This document shows positions 12,342-22,752 of a stretch of DNA of 64,000 bases, piece after piece (within the stretch, counting starts at the first letter, position 1; each line of letters opens with the position of its first letter). Source of the stretch: Saussurea involucrata (Eukaryota > Streptophyta > Magnoliopsida > Asterales > Asteraceae); the NCBI GenBank assembly GCA_033807775.1, contig CM066327.1:92898295-92962294 (forward strand). The letters run 5' to 3'. A model generated the notes under the pieces. That model had not been told where the DNA came from and ran no database searches. It was given only the letters and a program-made list of their open reading frames with translations. Both the position numbers and the translations under genes were made by a program.

Positions 12342-13023
12342 TGTTGGACATAGTGTCCAGAGTCATTAACTATTGGTAATATTTCTAATAATAGCAGGGT
12401 CCTTTTGGGTTGCCCTTAAGACCCAAATAACAATCAGGAGAATGAAAGGGAGTTAAAGTAGTTAGTTTTAATTTGTCATTTGATGATAAATTAATTATAA
12501 GCTACAATATAATTAATTGGATTAATTATAGGGACTAAATGATAATTGGTTAAAAGAGTTTTTTAACAAGCTTATCGGTTCAAGGGGGCTAGGTGTAAAT
12601 AAGGGGATTATAAATAAACTACTAGGGATCAAACCCTAATGAGTTTTTTGATCAATCTCTCTCTCTCTATTGAGGCCGTAACCTCCCCTCTCCTCCCTCC
12701 CAAAATCGTAAACCCTAAATAAGGGTTTAGGGTTTAAAGCTTCAATCTTGATTGTTAGTTTGGTGTTCTTAAGTGTGAGCCACTAGAGGGATTCACACTA
12801 TTGATCCTTGACATCCAAGAAGCAAGAACAAGGTTAATTCGTCTTTGTGTTTTCGACAATCACAAGAAACAAGTAAGTGTTCTTGATTCTTTCTATTGTA
12901 GTTAATCAGCTAGAACGTATGCATGCTTATAAATTGTTTGTTTGTATTGCCATGGATGATTCAATTCTAAATATGCTTCCGTTGCCTATATCATGTGGTA
13001 GTACGGTTTAACAAAACCTTTCA
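12342..13023 (+). repeat. Copia-1 3' LTR
   Basis: 682 bp, tgttggacat...cctttca, followed by target duplication aaacg. It differs from the 5' LTR at 11 sites plus two compensating 2-bp indels, counted by eye. Confidence 0.95.
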
Positions 13024-13028
13024 AAACG

Positions 13029-14503
13029 TACCTGCCACAACATTCAGAACTTCCTCCGCCTCTTTTGTTGTCATATGGAACGCACGTCCCTTCGGACGCG
13101 CCGGCTCCACTCCCTTGTCATTCCCCTTTCCCCCATAGCGTTCACCGTGCTGAGCTGGCCCTCATTTCTTCAGCTGCAGACAATCATAACGCATGTGGCC
13201 AACAGACCCGCATTGAAAGAACGATTTCCCACTAGGACAATCCTTCGACATGTGACAGGGAAATCCACACCGGTAACACGAATTAGAACCAGCCATACAT
13301 TCTCCCTGATGCACCCGGTTACACTTCCTACACGGTTTGTTGAACGTTTCTCGGTTCCCATGGTTTTCTGACTGGAACACTTTCCCTTTTCTCGCTTTGT
13401 TCCCTTGCCCATCCCACTTTCGCTTCTCCCCGCCTTTCTCTGAAATCTGACGGTTCTTTTCCTTCTTGGTCAATTTGGCAGAATTGATAGCCGCTTGAAA
13501 GGTAGTGGGATTTCTTGTCAAGACCAGTTCTCTGATGCTACTCTTCAGTCCATAAATGTAGCGTTCCACTCGTCGTTCCTCTGTCGGCACATACAGTTCA
13601 GCGAAACGAGATTTCTCAATAATCTTTGAGGTGTACTCCCACACTGACGACTCTCCCTGTTCTAAACCCAGAAACTCTTCCTCCAATTTCTTTACAGCCG
13701 CAAGCAGGCAAAACTACGCTCTAAACTTCTCCACAAAAGTTCCCCGCTTCATTTCTTTAGCCGCTGCTGACCCTTTCCCTCCGGTCTCAGCATCCCACCA
13801 GTACATTGCGTCAGACTTCAGCATGGATAGAGAAAACATCACCCTATCCCCATCAGCACACTTGCAAGTATCAAATACCAGCTCCATCTCTCTAACCCAT
13901 TTCATTGCCAACACCGGGTCACATTCTCCCTTGAAAGTAGGAGGCTTACATGAGGAAAAAGCCTTGTAGTTGCATCCCTTAGCTGCAGACTCATTCACCA
14001 CCAGAGGGGTCGATTACGAGTGACTCCCAGTACCTGTCACCAATGGGCTTGACAATTCCGCACTTTCTCTGTTCTCACTTGCCTCTTTGCTTCCCCCGAT
14101 CGCGTCCCTTAGGCTGATTACCCACTCTTACAGTAGCCAAACTCTCCTGCTGAGATTCTTCTTGATGAACGGGGATCTCCACACTTCTCACCCTTCGACT
14201 TACTCATGTAGTCCTTCGGATTGGGTTTCTCCCATCCCCGGCCACTTGAGTGGCGGCTCGGCGGGGCGCTCTTCCCTGACCCCTACCGCGACCCCTACCC
14301 CTTCCTCGAGTGGTAGTCGGCCTTGTGGGCTCCAGCGGTCCATTAGCTACGACTTCTTCATTCGAAACTCTTTGAATAGCAGGTACGTATCTGCTCCTTA
14401 GTGTTCTTCCAGCCAAATCGAGAACTGAAAGAAACCCGCGATTAATCTCTGCTAGACATGACACAACAAGATTTGCTATATAAGGCAGTTTAAGCACGTA
14501 CAT
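13029..14503 (-). pseudogene. Gypsy-1 gag remnant
   Basis: Minus-strand capsid/nucleocapsid region. An Arg-Gly-rich start (RGRGRGRG near 14290-14230) is followed, after a frame change, by a retrotransposon Gag capsid domain (14001-13714, with CKPPTFKG and MKWVREMELVF). An in-frame TAG at 13714-13716 interrupts it. The rest of the capsid (LEEEFLGLEQGE, 13686 onward) and a zinc knuckle (CYRCGFPCHMSKDC) follow in the same frame. A second knuckle has lost its first Cys (FFQCGSVGHMRYDC). A stop at 13162-13164 and the Copia-1 insertion end the region. Its codon phase matches that of pol across the Copia-1 insertion, so the ancestral element had one continuous gag-pol frame. The start codon is uncertain. 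Confidence 0.85.
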
Positions 14504-14693
14504 GTACCTGTAAATTTACAATTACACTGGCCAGGTGTAATCCCAAATTTACCTTACATGCATGTCCTTGGTACCTTATTCCTAAGCGCGTTTAGAGTGA
14601 TTATTCCTAGAGGCAATCCTATATCTCGGTTGTGTTCCTCATCCTACAGTTTAAGTTTAAGCCAGACCGGTCACCTAAATCCCTTAAACTACG

Positions 14694-14705
14694 GCTCTGA
14701 TACCA
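14694..14705 (-). other. Gypsy-1 primer binding site (iMet)
   Basis: The minus strand reads TGGTATCAGAGC two bases from the 5' LTR. It is the same initiator-Met tRNA match as in the other elements of the window. Confidence 0.92.
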
Positions 14706-14707
14706 TT

Positions 14708-16468
14708 TGTAACGTCCCAAAACATTAACATGCATAATATAGAATAAACATCCCAAAATGGGTCCCAATTACATAATCAAAATCTGTCATAAGCTAAATA
14801 TAAGTCTGAACTAATCAAAATTTGGACAGCGGAAACAACATGTCCACAGCCGAGAATTTCTATCTAATAAATCTAATAACAAAACTATGGAGTCTCGCTA
14901 AGCTCCATCTCTATGATCAAGCCATCTCCTTACTCCTACTTGAAGCACGATAATTTCGCTTACCTGAAAATGGTTTAGTTTTGAAAAGCGAGGGTTAGAC
15001 TAAACGATCTAGTGAATTCCCTCTGTAAACAACTTTTAACCACGGTATAAAATCATTTCATACATACATTATACGTCTCCACATAAAGCATCAAACATGG
15101 GAACTTGCACAGTGTTCAAGGATCGTACAAACCAGAACCACGATCGGGGCCCAAACAGACTCCCCTCTCGCCTCAAACCGGAGCCCAAGCAGACTCCCCA
15201 TTATCCGGATAGGAAGGAAACGAATTCCATCCAACGGCTCATCCTAAACTCCCAAGGGATCGTCGGATCCCAAGGTACTCTGATCCCACTGTGCAACCCG
15301 ACTCCACATAGCATTTACACATAGCTTAACATTAAATCACAAGGCGTGAAATCTTTATAAACATTTCCGTCATGCTAAATAAGTCTTTCAAAAACATACT
15401 TTTCATGTAATAATGTATAAAAGCTTGTAAACAAATCATACTCGTAAAACATACCATAATCAGTAAAACATTTAACATCTTGTTTCACGTAAAAAGGATT
15501 AAGGGAACTCACCTGGTTATAGTGACCTTCCTAACCACGTGTCTCAACCCGAACTGACCTTACACCTAAAGCATACCATACAATTCAGTTAGTGGCAAAC
15601 CCAACCGCTGACCCTGGATCTTACTCCAAATCCGAGGCCCACGATCCGGTATTCGCACTTCCTGAATCCCCTTACGGGATCCAGTATTCCCACTTCCGGA
15701 AACCCACATGGATCGGTATTCGCACTTCCGGAATCGCCTTACGGGATCCGGTATTCCCTACTTCCGGAATCCCTCACGGGATCCGGTATTCCCTACTTAT
15801 GGAATCCCTCACGGGATCCGGTATTCCCGCTTCCGGAATCCATTACGGGATCCGGTATTCCCTACTTCCGGAATCCCTCACGGGATCCGGTATTCCCGCT
15901 TCCGGAATCCTTTTACGGGATCCGGCATTCGCATTTCCAGAACCTGGTGATTTTCCGGACTGTCGAACCAGAAACTCAATTTTCCTCTTAATTAGCTTAG
16001 TTCCAAAGATTTTGCCATGAAATCCTTTTCAAAAATTTCTAAGTTTTACTCTCCAACCCCAAATACTCACATAAACAACGGATTCAACCACTTAACAGTC
16101 CGAATTAGAATTAAAACCCCATTTTTGTTCTTTCTTTGAATACACAGTTCAACCATTATGACAATCCAGAAACTTTGATTACCAAGTTATCTACTAGGCT
16201 GAATGAAAAAGAAAGGAATCAATTGCTTACCAAATTGGAGCTTTTCTTATTGCAATCGATGCTAAATGTCGTTCCTCCTCTCCCTTTCTCGTTTCTCCTC
16301 TCAGCCGCCAACACTAGAAGAAAAAATGGAATTAAATGAGAAAAACCTAGGGATCTGTTCCCTTAAGTATCTTTTATTTATTGCAAAAAGGCCCCTCCCC
16401 CAACTCTTCCTTATTTATACTTTGGCCACTAAACTTCCCATTTCTTGATATAAAACCCGGTTGTTACA
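14708..16468 (-). repeat. Gypsy-1 5' LTR
   Basis: 1761 bp, tgtaac...gttaca, followed by target duplication gaatg at 16469. It is the upstream LTR of the minus-strand element. It carries the expanded 35-bp array. Confidence 0.94.
15632..15945. repeat. 35-bp tandem array in Gypsy-1 5' LTR
   Basis: About nine units of the cgggatccggtattccc / cttccggaatccc repeat, against about seven in the partner LTR. The two LTRs were the same at insertion, so copy number has changed since, or during reverse transcription. Confidence 0.85.
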
Positions 16469-16697
16469 GAATGATTAAAATATTAATTTCTCTCTCCATC
16501 TTGCAAGTTTTAGAGAATTTTTTAAACTTCGATCTTTCTCTAATTTTCTTTATTTTAAAGAACAATATAGAAAAGTTGTTGGAGACGTAATATAGAAAAT
16601 AAAAATACAACTTTCTCTATTTTAAAAAAGGTGTTTGGATACAATGTTTTAGAAGATGTAGGTATCTAAATTTTAGAGTTTGATCCTCACTTTTTAA

Positions 16698-17738
16698 ACT
16701 ATTCGGGTGCGTTTGGTACGCAGAACAGGATGGAACGGGACAGACAGAACAAACTTGTCCCATGTTTGGGGTGTCCTAATGTGGAACAAAGTGGAACTAA
16801 GTTGGACAAGTGTGGGACACGGTTGTTCTCTCCTTACCCCCTGGAACTAAGTGGAACAAGACTTTTATACAATAATACCCCTCAACCTAATACACACTCT
16901 TCTTCAATTTCACGCCTCTCCTTCTAAATTTTCTTCCTCACTGATTCAAGCTCCTAAATCATATCCCTCGTCGATTCAAACTAATACCGATTTCTCCTAC
17001 AGATTGTTAATCGTTTCTCCTAAATAGTCTCTCTCATCTATACATGGTCGCCTCCTTCATCCTGAATCGAAGTTCATCTTCCTCATCGATTCACACTTAG
17101 GTGGAGAAATCAAAGATCATCTCCCTCACGAAAATAGTTATCTGCAATCGAATCGACCTTCTTCTGTAAATCTTCTCCATCCACCATCGAATCGACCTTC
17201 TGGGTGTTGAGGAAATACAACAACAATAACAAGATTTTCTATAAATCGACCTTTGTAAGAGAAGAACAACAACAAGATTTTTTATAACTTGGTAAGCGAC
17301 CTTTGTCTGCAAATCGAATAGCAACAACAACAAGATTTTCTGGGTGTTAGGGAAATACAACGACTTCTCCATCGAATCGACCTTCTTCTTCCTCAGGTAA
17401 TCGATTCAAGTTTTCTGTTATTCAAGTTTTGAGTTTTAAGTTTATTTCCATCAATATGACTTCTGTGTTTCCCCCATCATTTTATTGTTGTTGTAATCGA
17501 TTGTCCAAGAAATCTGTGTAATCCCCATCATTTCCTCATACTTTCATTTTTGATTTATAGACACTGATTTAATGTTGGTTCATGATCTGTTGTTTTGTTT
17601 ATTTGTTAATTTTTATTTAGATTGATTATATGGTAAAAAAACACTAAACAACTAGTTAGGGGTAAATCGGTCATTTTACCGGTTTTGTTCTGTCCTGTCC
17701 TGTCCAGTCTAGTTATGTCTTACCGAACGCTGAATAGT
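16698..17738. mobile_element. Non-autonomous TIR element, superfamily unresolved
   Basis: The left end reads aactattcgggtgcgtttgg followed by cagaacagg/gggacagac. The right end, read in reverse complement, gives aactattcagcgttcggta followed by ctggacaggacaggacagaac. This is an imperfect terminal inverted repeat of about 45-50 bp. The interior has no transposase, only repeated aatcgacctt and aacaacaagatttt stretches. The outer limits are approximate, because a further inverted match extends to about 17795 (cctgttctg...tgtcccgtaca). No clean target duplication is assigned. The right half recurs at 42763-43540 in unit 2. Confidence 0.55.
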
Positions 17739-17879
17739 TGTTCTGTCATGTCCTGTTCTGTTCTTAACTGTCCCGTACAATTGGATGCATACATACTGAC
17801 AAAATTTATTTTCAACATTATATGATTTATCTGGTGATGTGTACGTATGCACAATAGTTCAGTTTACATACATGATACA

Positions 17880-18950
17880 ATATATTTTACATGTATATTC
17901 ATTACGTTTTCATTTTTCATTTAATACCCTGATCATATTAAAAATACATAATCATAGGTTAACAAAAATACATCATTAAATGCATTTTCTACAAAGTTAT
18001 ACCATTATAATCTTCTCATCATTATTTTCAAAATAAGTTTATTACTGAATATTTTTAGTTAAAAATTTAATCATATTGTAAAATATCATAAATACATACG
18101 GAGATTTTTCAAGAATGACGTATCGAAGTTTCTTTAAACTTCTACATTTTAGACCCTTATATATATTTATCTATCTAACCTCTTTTAGTAAAATTTTATT
18201 TACAGTTATTTCTTGAATTTTTAAGAGATGCAAATTAATTTTCTATGAACAAATTAATTTGTTTTATATTCCTTACGTTTTCATTTTTCATCTTACACCC
18301 TTACCATATTAAAAATATATAATCATAGATTAAATACAATACATTATAAAATGCATCTTTTTACAAATTATGCCATTATAATCTTTTCTCAATAACTTCA
18401 AAATAAGTTTATTATTGAGTAATTTTTAATTTAATAATATTGTAAAATATCATAAATATGTATCGAGATTTTTCAACAATGACGTATCGAGATTTTTTTA
18501 AACTTGTCACCTTTATCTATATATAAGTATACTTTTTTAAGCAAACTCTATTTACGATTATTTTTTAAATTTTTAAAAGGTACAAATCTCAATACATCAT
18601 GTATAAGTTTAAAAGTTTCAAAATCTTTTATGTTCAAAGTTATAACTAAAATTAAAATTATGTTTTATTTTTAAATTACATTTATACCATTATAATTAGT
18701 TATTTAATTAATTTTATATCATTTCACTTTTCATTTTTATTTTACACTCTTATCATATTAACATACATAATCGTATATAAATTAAAATACATTAAACAAA
18801 TATTTTTTTATACAAAATATACCATTATAATCGTCTCTTCAAAACCTATGAAATGAGTCTAAATATTATGTTTTTGAATACCCCACTATTAAACGAATGT
18901 TTTGTTTAACGTATTGACCTTTAATTGTTATGGTATGATAAGAGCATCTT
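17880..18950. repeat. Degenerate 370-450 bp tandem repeats, AT-rich
   Basis: Three diverged copies of a block beginning near ttcattacgttttcatttttcat (about 17900), cttacgttttcatttttcat (about 18275) and atttcacttttcattttta (about 18722). Each is followed by a 'catattaaaaatacataatcata'-like stretch and an 'ataccattataatc' stretch. The same three-copy structure recurs at about 43700-44750 in unit 2, so it predates the unit duplication. Confidence 0.7.
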
Positions 18951-19045
18951 CAACAATAGATTCTCTATAATTTTTCAAAAATAGGGATTTAAAAGTCAAA
19001 ATCTCTAAATTGAAATAGATTTATCTCCAATAGATATTCTATTTT

Positions 19046-19287
19046 AGAGAACTCAACATCCATTATAGTATTAAAATATTTTTTAAATTTATCATCTCAA
19101 TACATTTTTTAAAAAGAATTTATGTAAAATAATGATAACTCAATCCTATTGGTGGGAATGATTAAAAAATTAATTTCTCTCTCCATCTTGCAAGTTTTAG
19201 AGAACTTTTTAAACTTCCATCTTTCTCTAAAATAATGATAACTCACTTTTTAAACTATTCGGGTGCGTTTGGTACGCAGAACATGAT
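19046..19287 (+). repeat. Tandem 2.7-kb unit 2, left piece with deletion scar
   Basis: Starts agagaactcaacatcc like positions 1 and 44835, and keeps the uninterrupted Gypsy-1 target site (ggtgggaatgattaaa). About 150 bp present in unit 1 are missing after 19228. The gap is filled by an 18-base copy (taaaataatgataactca, 19228-19245) of sequence at 19125-19142. The piece then matches unit 1 through gtttggtacgcagaaca before meeting truncated Gypsy-2 LTR sequence at about 19284-19288. Confidence 0.8.
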
Positions 19288-19390
19288 TGAACTATGGCGT
19301 TGTTTGGAAGTATTTACTGTTATCTTTTACGCTGCTAAATTCCATGTTTTGCGCATGGGGTCAATTTTGGTATTTGGGCAAAAGTTTGTA

Positions 19391-19540
19391 GAAGTTAGGT
19401 TGGCGGACGTCCGTTTGAGACAGTCGGACGTCCGTGTGGTGCGGAAGTCCACATTGCATCCACGGAAGCAACAGGAACTTTGGTTGAAATTCGGGAAATC
19501 TGAGGGACGGACGTCCGCTTGGAACCAGTCGGACGTCCGC
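19391..19540. repeat. GGACGTCC palindrome cluster, first Gypsy-2 LTR
   Basis: Several near-perfect copies of gcggacgtccgc within 150 bp, with intervening gcggaagtccgc-like variants. The same cluster lies at 32641-32779 and 41189-41329 in the other LTRs. It contains ACGT cores, the binding core of plant bZIP factors in general; no binding is shown here. Confidence 0.75.
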
Positions 19541-19543
19541 TTG

Positions 19544-20018
19544 CGCTGTGTTCTCAAGTTTTGGGAGGAAAGAAAAGAAAAGAAGGGGAAGAAAAAGAAG
19601 AGAAGAGAAAGGGAAAGAAAGAAAGAAATGTTTATTTTTGTGTTCTTGAGATTGAAGGAAAAGATAGGGAAGGGAAGGAAAGAAAATAAATTTTCATGTT
19701 CTTGAGTATGAGAGAAAGGAAAGGAAAGTTATCATTTTTACCAATATACCCTTACTTATTTCATTATGGAATGTAATTAATGGGTATATGTATAATTTTA
19801 TAAATAATTTCCATAATTTTTAAATTTCTTTCTTTCTTTCCTTCCGTTTCCTCCCATTTTTGGGCAGAAAGTTTTGGAAGGAAAATCAGCAATATTTTCC
19901 TTCCCTTTCCTTTCCTTTCCCTCCTTAAAAAACTCGAGAACACAACATTTTTTATTTTTCTGCTACTTTCTTTCCTATTCCCTTCCTTTCCTTCGTAAAA
20001 AAACTCGAGAACACAGCA
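19544..20018. mobile_element. Foldback/MITE-like element with GA/CT-rich arms
   Basis: A 475-bp insertion in the first Gypsy-2 LTR; the other two LTRs show the empty site (cgcttggcgtctg). The ends read gctgtgttctcaagtttt and, inverted, gctgtgttctcgagtttt. The 3-bp duplication ttg flanks it (19541-19543 and 20019-20021). A 3-bp duplication would suit PIF/Harbinger-like elements, although these prefer TAA/TTA. The left arm is GA-rich and the right arm CT-rich. Further tgttcttgag / ctcgagaacaca ends inside (about 19634, 19674 and 19928-19943) suggest copies nested within one another. No ORF of interest. Confidence 0.7.
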
Positions 20019-20758
20019 TTGGCGTCTGATGAAAATTCTCACATTTTCTTCCAAATTTCACTCTTCTCTATCTCACTTTACCAAATCGAACTACACTCAC
20101 TTCCTCTCCATTTTTGGGCGATTTCTTCTCCAACTAAGGTAAACTCTTGCCTCCTTCATCTGTCTTCATTTATGGCAAGATCTTAGAGATTTATGGCCAT
20201 TAAATGCCTTGTTCTTAGGTGTTATCCATCTCTAAGTGTCCTCTAGCAAGTGGTGGTCAAGAATCAAGGGTCTCCATTTCTAGGGTTTTCATCTTTTGGA
20301 CCTCAAGGTGAGTTCATCTCCTACTCTCAACTCACATGCATATATATAATGGGATTTTAAAATCTCAACATTTTCTTACTCCATTTTCATGATTATCACA
20401 TTTTGACCTAGAAATGGTTTTTGAGAAATTGAGGGTTTTATTGGGTAAAATGATTTGTAAAGGTAAAATGTATGATGTTCCTTGGTTTACTTAGGACTAT
20501 TTTCTTTGATTTACAATTTTACCACATAAAACAATTTTGACCATTTTAGGTCAAAATCTAGGGTTTTGGAATACTTGGGGTTTTTGAAGTAATATTCATG
20601 AAAAAGGGTTTTTATGTTGAAATGAGGTTCAAACCTTAACATGGAAATTATGGTGTTCTATAACCAATTGTGGAAGTCTCATGTTGGCATTTAAAAATAG
20701 AGAAGTATATTTCAATGTTACCATTAAGCTTAATCTTATGATGTTATTATTGTTGGAC

Positions 20759-22710
20759 TGTAACACCATAAAATCAGGGCTAATTTAAACCTCAAATTTA
20801 TAACAAGATTTAATCATGAACCTTTTAAACTTTATACATAAGCTGAGATTTAACCTTGAGGGTCATATTTACACATATAGAATTCTTTAAATAACCTATT
20901 AATCTAATCATTTCACTATAATCAGATTAACTAGGTTATCTAAGCAATCTATCAAAAACCTCAGTGTTCATTTACTTCTCCGCTAATCCAAAAGCTCGCG
21001 TCCCACATCCCTTTATTTTCCCGAGCTAGTACCTGGTAAGAAAATATCATTTGAAACGATTAGGCTAACGCCTAGTGAGAACATTCAGTTTCAAAATAAT
21101 ACTTTTAAAAATCAATGTAAACAAGGCATAACAAACCTAGTTTACCTTTTTTCTTACCACACGCGTAAACATCTTTCGATGACGGGGTTATACCCGATTC
21201 CATGAATATGACCGACACCAAGTCATTCATTTTACAATGCCCTGAGCCCACACTACGAATCTCCACGGATTCTAGATTAATGCTCATATCCACAATTACA
21301 CATGCCAATTTCTTGGAAAGGAAGTAGAGATTACAATTACACATGCCAATCCCTTCTCTTCCTTAGAAATCGGGAATTACGATTAATCCACGCCTATTCC
21401 ACAATTTCTCACACACACTGGAATTACGATTAATCCACTCCTATTCCATGTGTTCATAACAACTAGTGCCTATGGATCCATTACACTTATTTGTACTCGT
21501 GCAGGTTGTTGCTTAATATAATTCATTTTCAAATAACGTTAATGAATTTAAGCAAAACCATCAATTTAAGATAATCGATTTTACTTCATAAAAATCATTC
21601 TTCCAAAATCCATCCAACCAGTTCATTATTAAAAATGCACCTTACCATAATTTAAAAACGTTATAAAAGGTAAGGTAAGAATGAACTCACCTGATAGTAG
21701 TCGCGTCACTCTTACTTTACTTTCTTAAAGTTGTAAAGGATTCTGTCACCAACTTCACAAAGATCTGAAATACCCAAATATATATTGTACTGGTATTAAT
21801 CTACTATACAGGACCCTTTAAAGACTAATAATTCTAAATATCCAAAATTCACCACTCTTATCGCAACCCACTAATTGCGACAACCCTTGTCGCAACCTTC
21901 TAATTGCGACACAGTACTTATCGCAACCCACTGTTGCGATAACCCCTTCTTGTCGCAACCAACTGTTGCGACATGCATCTTATCGCAACTAACTGTTGCG
22001 ATACAACCAACCTTGTCGCAACCCAAGGTTGCGACATTCATAACTATCGCAACTATTCATAAGTATCGCAACCAACTGTTGCGACGTTCATAACTGTCTC
22101 AACTCACTGAAATCATAATTAACCCATAATTCTATACTTTTAAGCCATAATAATTTCTACAAAAGTGCAGATATGCTTAACATCATTAACAGAAACTATC
22201 CATAAACTCAGATTTCTCAAAACATCCAAAAATCATTAAAACCCAATTTCTAAACCATTATAAAGCTTTAACTATATGAAAGGTAGAATTTAAGCAAGAG
22301 ATATACCTTTGATTCCTCAGATTATCTCTTAACTTCCAGCTACAATCTGCGTTTCTCCTTTGTCTTTCTCGGCTCTTTCTCTCTCTCTCTTTGTTCACCG
22401 TACACACACACACATAACACATAAAAAGAGAAGTAAAAATATCTCTTATCCCCTTAATAAACAAGAGGCGGTGGTGTTGGTGTGACTTTCACCACATGCC
22501 CAATTTGACCCTCACACTTTCATCTATTGACAAGTTTAACCCTTCCACTTAAATATTAAAATTTAAGTTTACCCCTTAACTTATAACTCCAATAAAACAA
22601 TTAACGAAACTTAATCGGGGATAAACTCTAAAATTAATCTTTCACATAATAAATCATAAATTTATCAATAAACCCATCTTAATACTTTATGCAAAAATCG
22701 AGGTGTTACA
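20759..22710 (-). repeat. Gypsy-3 3' LTR
   Basis: 1952 bp. It differs from its partner by scattered substitutions and a few indels, including an extra stretch of nearly 50 bp near 21400-21450. It carries the hairpin array at 21857-22085 and CT/AC microsatellites near 22375-22420. Confidence 0.94.
21857..22085. repeat. TCGCAAC...GTTGCGA hairpin array, Gypsy-3 3' LTR
   Basis: A run of 22-24 bp perfect or near-perfect palindromes such as tatcgcaac-ccact-gttgcgata and tgtcgcaac-caact-gttgcgaca. Two arm types alternate: atcgcaac and gtcgcaac. Each arm is 8-9 bp with a loop of about 5 bases. The array is conserved in the partner LTR (28697-28922). The ORF through it (21875-22093) is an artefact of the repeat. 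Confidence 0.85.
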
Positions 22711-22724
22711 ATACTCCCCAACTT
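22711..22724 (-). other. Gypsy-3 polypurine tract
   Basis: The minus strand reads caagttggggagtat immediately before the 3' LTR. It is preceded by ttcggggacgaaat, a motif commonly found beside the tract in plant chromoviruses. Confidence 0.75.
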
Positions 22725-22752
22725 GTAAATGATTTCGTCCCCGAAATCAAAG

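Larger units (their letters stand above)
5130..13023 (+). mobile_element. Copia-1, Ty1/copia LTR retrotransposon nested in Gypsy-1
   Basis: Two 682-bp LTRs (5130-5811 and 12342-13023) are flanked by target duplication aaacg (5125-5129 and 13024-13028). The iMet primer site TGGTATCAGAGC is at 5813-5824 and a purine tract aagtgggaga lies at 12331-12340. A gag-pol frame with the copia order (integrase before RT) occupies 7502-11491. By eye the LTRs differ at 11 positions plus two 2-bp indels. The insertion is thus younger than Gypsy-1 but clearly older than Copia-2. It lies antiparallel to its host, just upstream of the Gypsy-1 protease FDSG. Confidence 0.97.
116..16468 (-). mobile_element. Gypsy-1, Ty3/gypsy chromovirus-type LTR retrotransposon, interrupted
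   Basis: Two LTRs (116-1790 and 14708-16468) start tgtaac and end gttaca. They are flanked by the 5-bp target duplication gaatg (111-115 and 16469-16473). The element reads on the minus strand: iMet-type primer site at 14694-14705, gag, protease, RT, RNase H, integrase, chromodomain, then a purine tract at 1791-1806. Copia-1 occupies 5130-13023. Without Copia-1 the element is about 8.4 kb, a usual size for plant chromoviruses. In-frame stops and a frameshift make it non-autonomous. The LTRs have diverged visibly, so it is older than Copia-1 and Copia-2. Confidence 0.95.
16474..19045 (+). repeat. Tandem 2.7-kb unit 1, right piece
   Basis: Continues the sequence cut at 115. It holds a short AT-rich segment (to about 16690), a non-autonomous TIR element (about 16698-17738), then an AT-rich stretch with degenerate internal repeats to 19045, where the next unit starts. 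42763-44834 is a close copy of 16983-19045. No coding region is recognised; the short ORFs here are chance frames. Confidence 0.85.

Noticed and set aside
14694..14705. tRNA gene suggested by the iMet match (also at 5813, 27617, 34354 and 52096)
   Set aside because: Only about 12 bases match, always directly beside an LTR. They are primer binding sites, and no cloverleaf is present.
19235..19705. 156-codon frame with Lys/Glu/Arg-rich C-terminus
   Set aside because: It crosses the unit/LTR junction and the GA-rich arm of the foldback element. It is a chimera without family similarity.
21857..22085. CRISPR-like repeat/spacer pattern
   Set aside because: The repeats are palindromes of alternating type with loops of about 5 bases, within an LTR of a plant retrotransposon. 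There are no spacers or cas genes.
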